NCBI GenBank assembly: GCA_010365205.1
Contig: JAAFGU010000208.1
Location: 1-5,010 of the forward strand
DNA from: Aromatoleum sp.
GTDB taxonomy: Bacteria; Pseudomonadota; Gammaproteobacteria; Burkholderiales; Casimicrobiaceae
Reading direction: 5' to 3'
Length of the DNA: 5,010 nucleotides
Below are positions 4,980-5,010 of the stretch, piece by piece (the stretch's first letter is position 1; each line of letters starts with the position of its first letter). Below the pieces are notes generated by a model. It was not told where the DNA came from and made no database searches. It saw only the letters and a program-made list of their open reading frames with translations. Both the position numbers and the translations under genes were made by a program.

Positions 4980-5010
4980 CAACTCGATCCTGCATCCGAA
5001 TCCGGACCCC

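Larger units (their letters stand above)
4772..5006 (+). repeat. Dispersed imperfect direct repeat, copy 2
   Basis: This is the partner of the copy before the small membrane-protein gene, in the same orientation. It is longer because of extra bases at about 4795-4840 and 4925-4955. Its minus-strand reading gives LKTHATKPANRGAKA against LKTQATKPAKRGAKA in copy 1. The right limit is uncertain because the window ends just after it. Confidence 0.75.
4639..5010. other. Non-coding right end (372 bases) with repeat and palindromes
   Basis: I see no convincing gene here. The first part (4639-4771) shows only a T-run at 4706-4711 without a good stem. The remainder is repeat copy 2 and two inverted repeats, listed separately. 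Short open frames on both strands lack ribosome binding sites and protein-like composition. Confidence 0.6.

Overview
The window is G+C-rich, densely coding, and its third codon positions strongly favour G/C. The gene types are an ArnT-like lipid-linked glycosyltransferase, a GNAT acetyltransferase, cysteinyl-tRNA synthetase and a two-domain fumarylacetoacetase-family protein. Together with the style of the fumarylacetoacetase-family protein, they suggest a proteobacterium, most likely a betaproteobacterium. That placement is inference, not proof.

Layout. Positions 1-756 (minus strand) hold the first 252 codons of an ArnT/PMT-type integral membrane glycosyltransferase that runs off the left edge. 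A 183-base divergent promoter region follows. A 175-residue GNAT acetyltransferase occupies 940-1467 on the plus strand. Between it and cysS lies a 180-base leader that is the most interesting part of the window. It contains a promoter-like pair (1470-1498), a 23-codon reading frame with a single TGT cysteine codon (1505-1576), several competing hairpins, and a textbook intrinsic terminator (1601-1629) that ends only 18 bases before the cysS start. cysS (1648-3069) is complete. Its stop is 17 bases before a fumarylacetoacetase-family gene (3087-4100), so the two are probably co-transcribed. A separate small gene (4372-4638) encodes an 88-residue protein with one N-terminal membrane segment. 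It is flanked on both sides by imperfect direct copies of a dispersed repeat (about 4139-4313 and 4772-5006).

How it fits together. The terminator before cysS leaves no room for a separate downstream promoter, so cysS (and the gene after it) must be expressed by read-through. The leader reading frame, its cysteine codon, and an exact 8-base match between the stretch after that codon and the 5' arm of the terminator together suggest ribosome-mediated attenuation by cysteine or Cys-tRNA supply. The sequence elements are seen directly. The mechanism is inferred. No mobile element, CRISPR array, tRNA or rRNA is visible.
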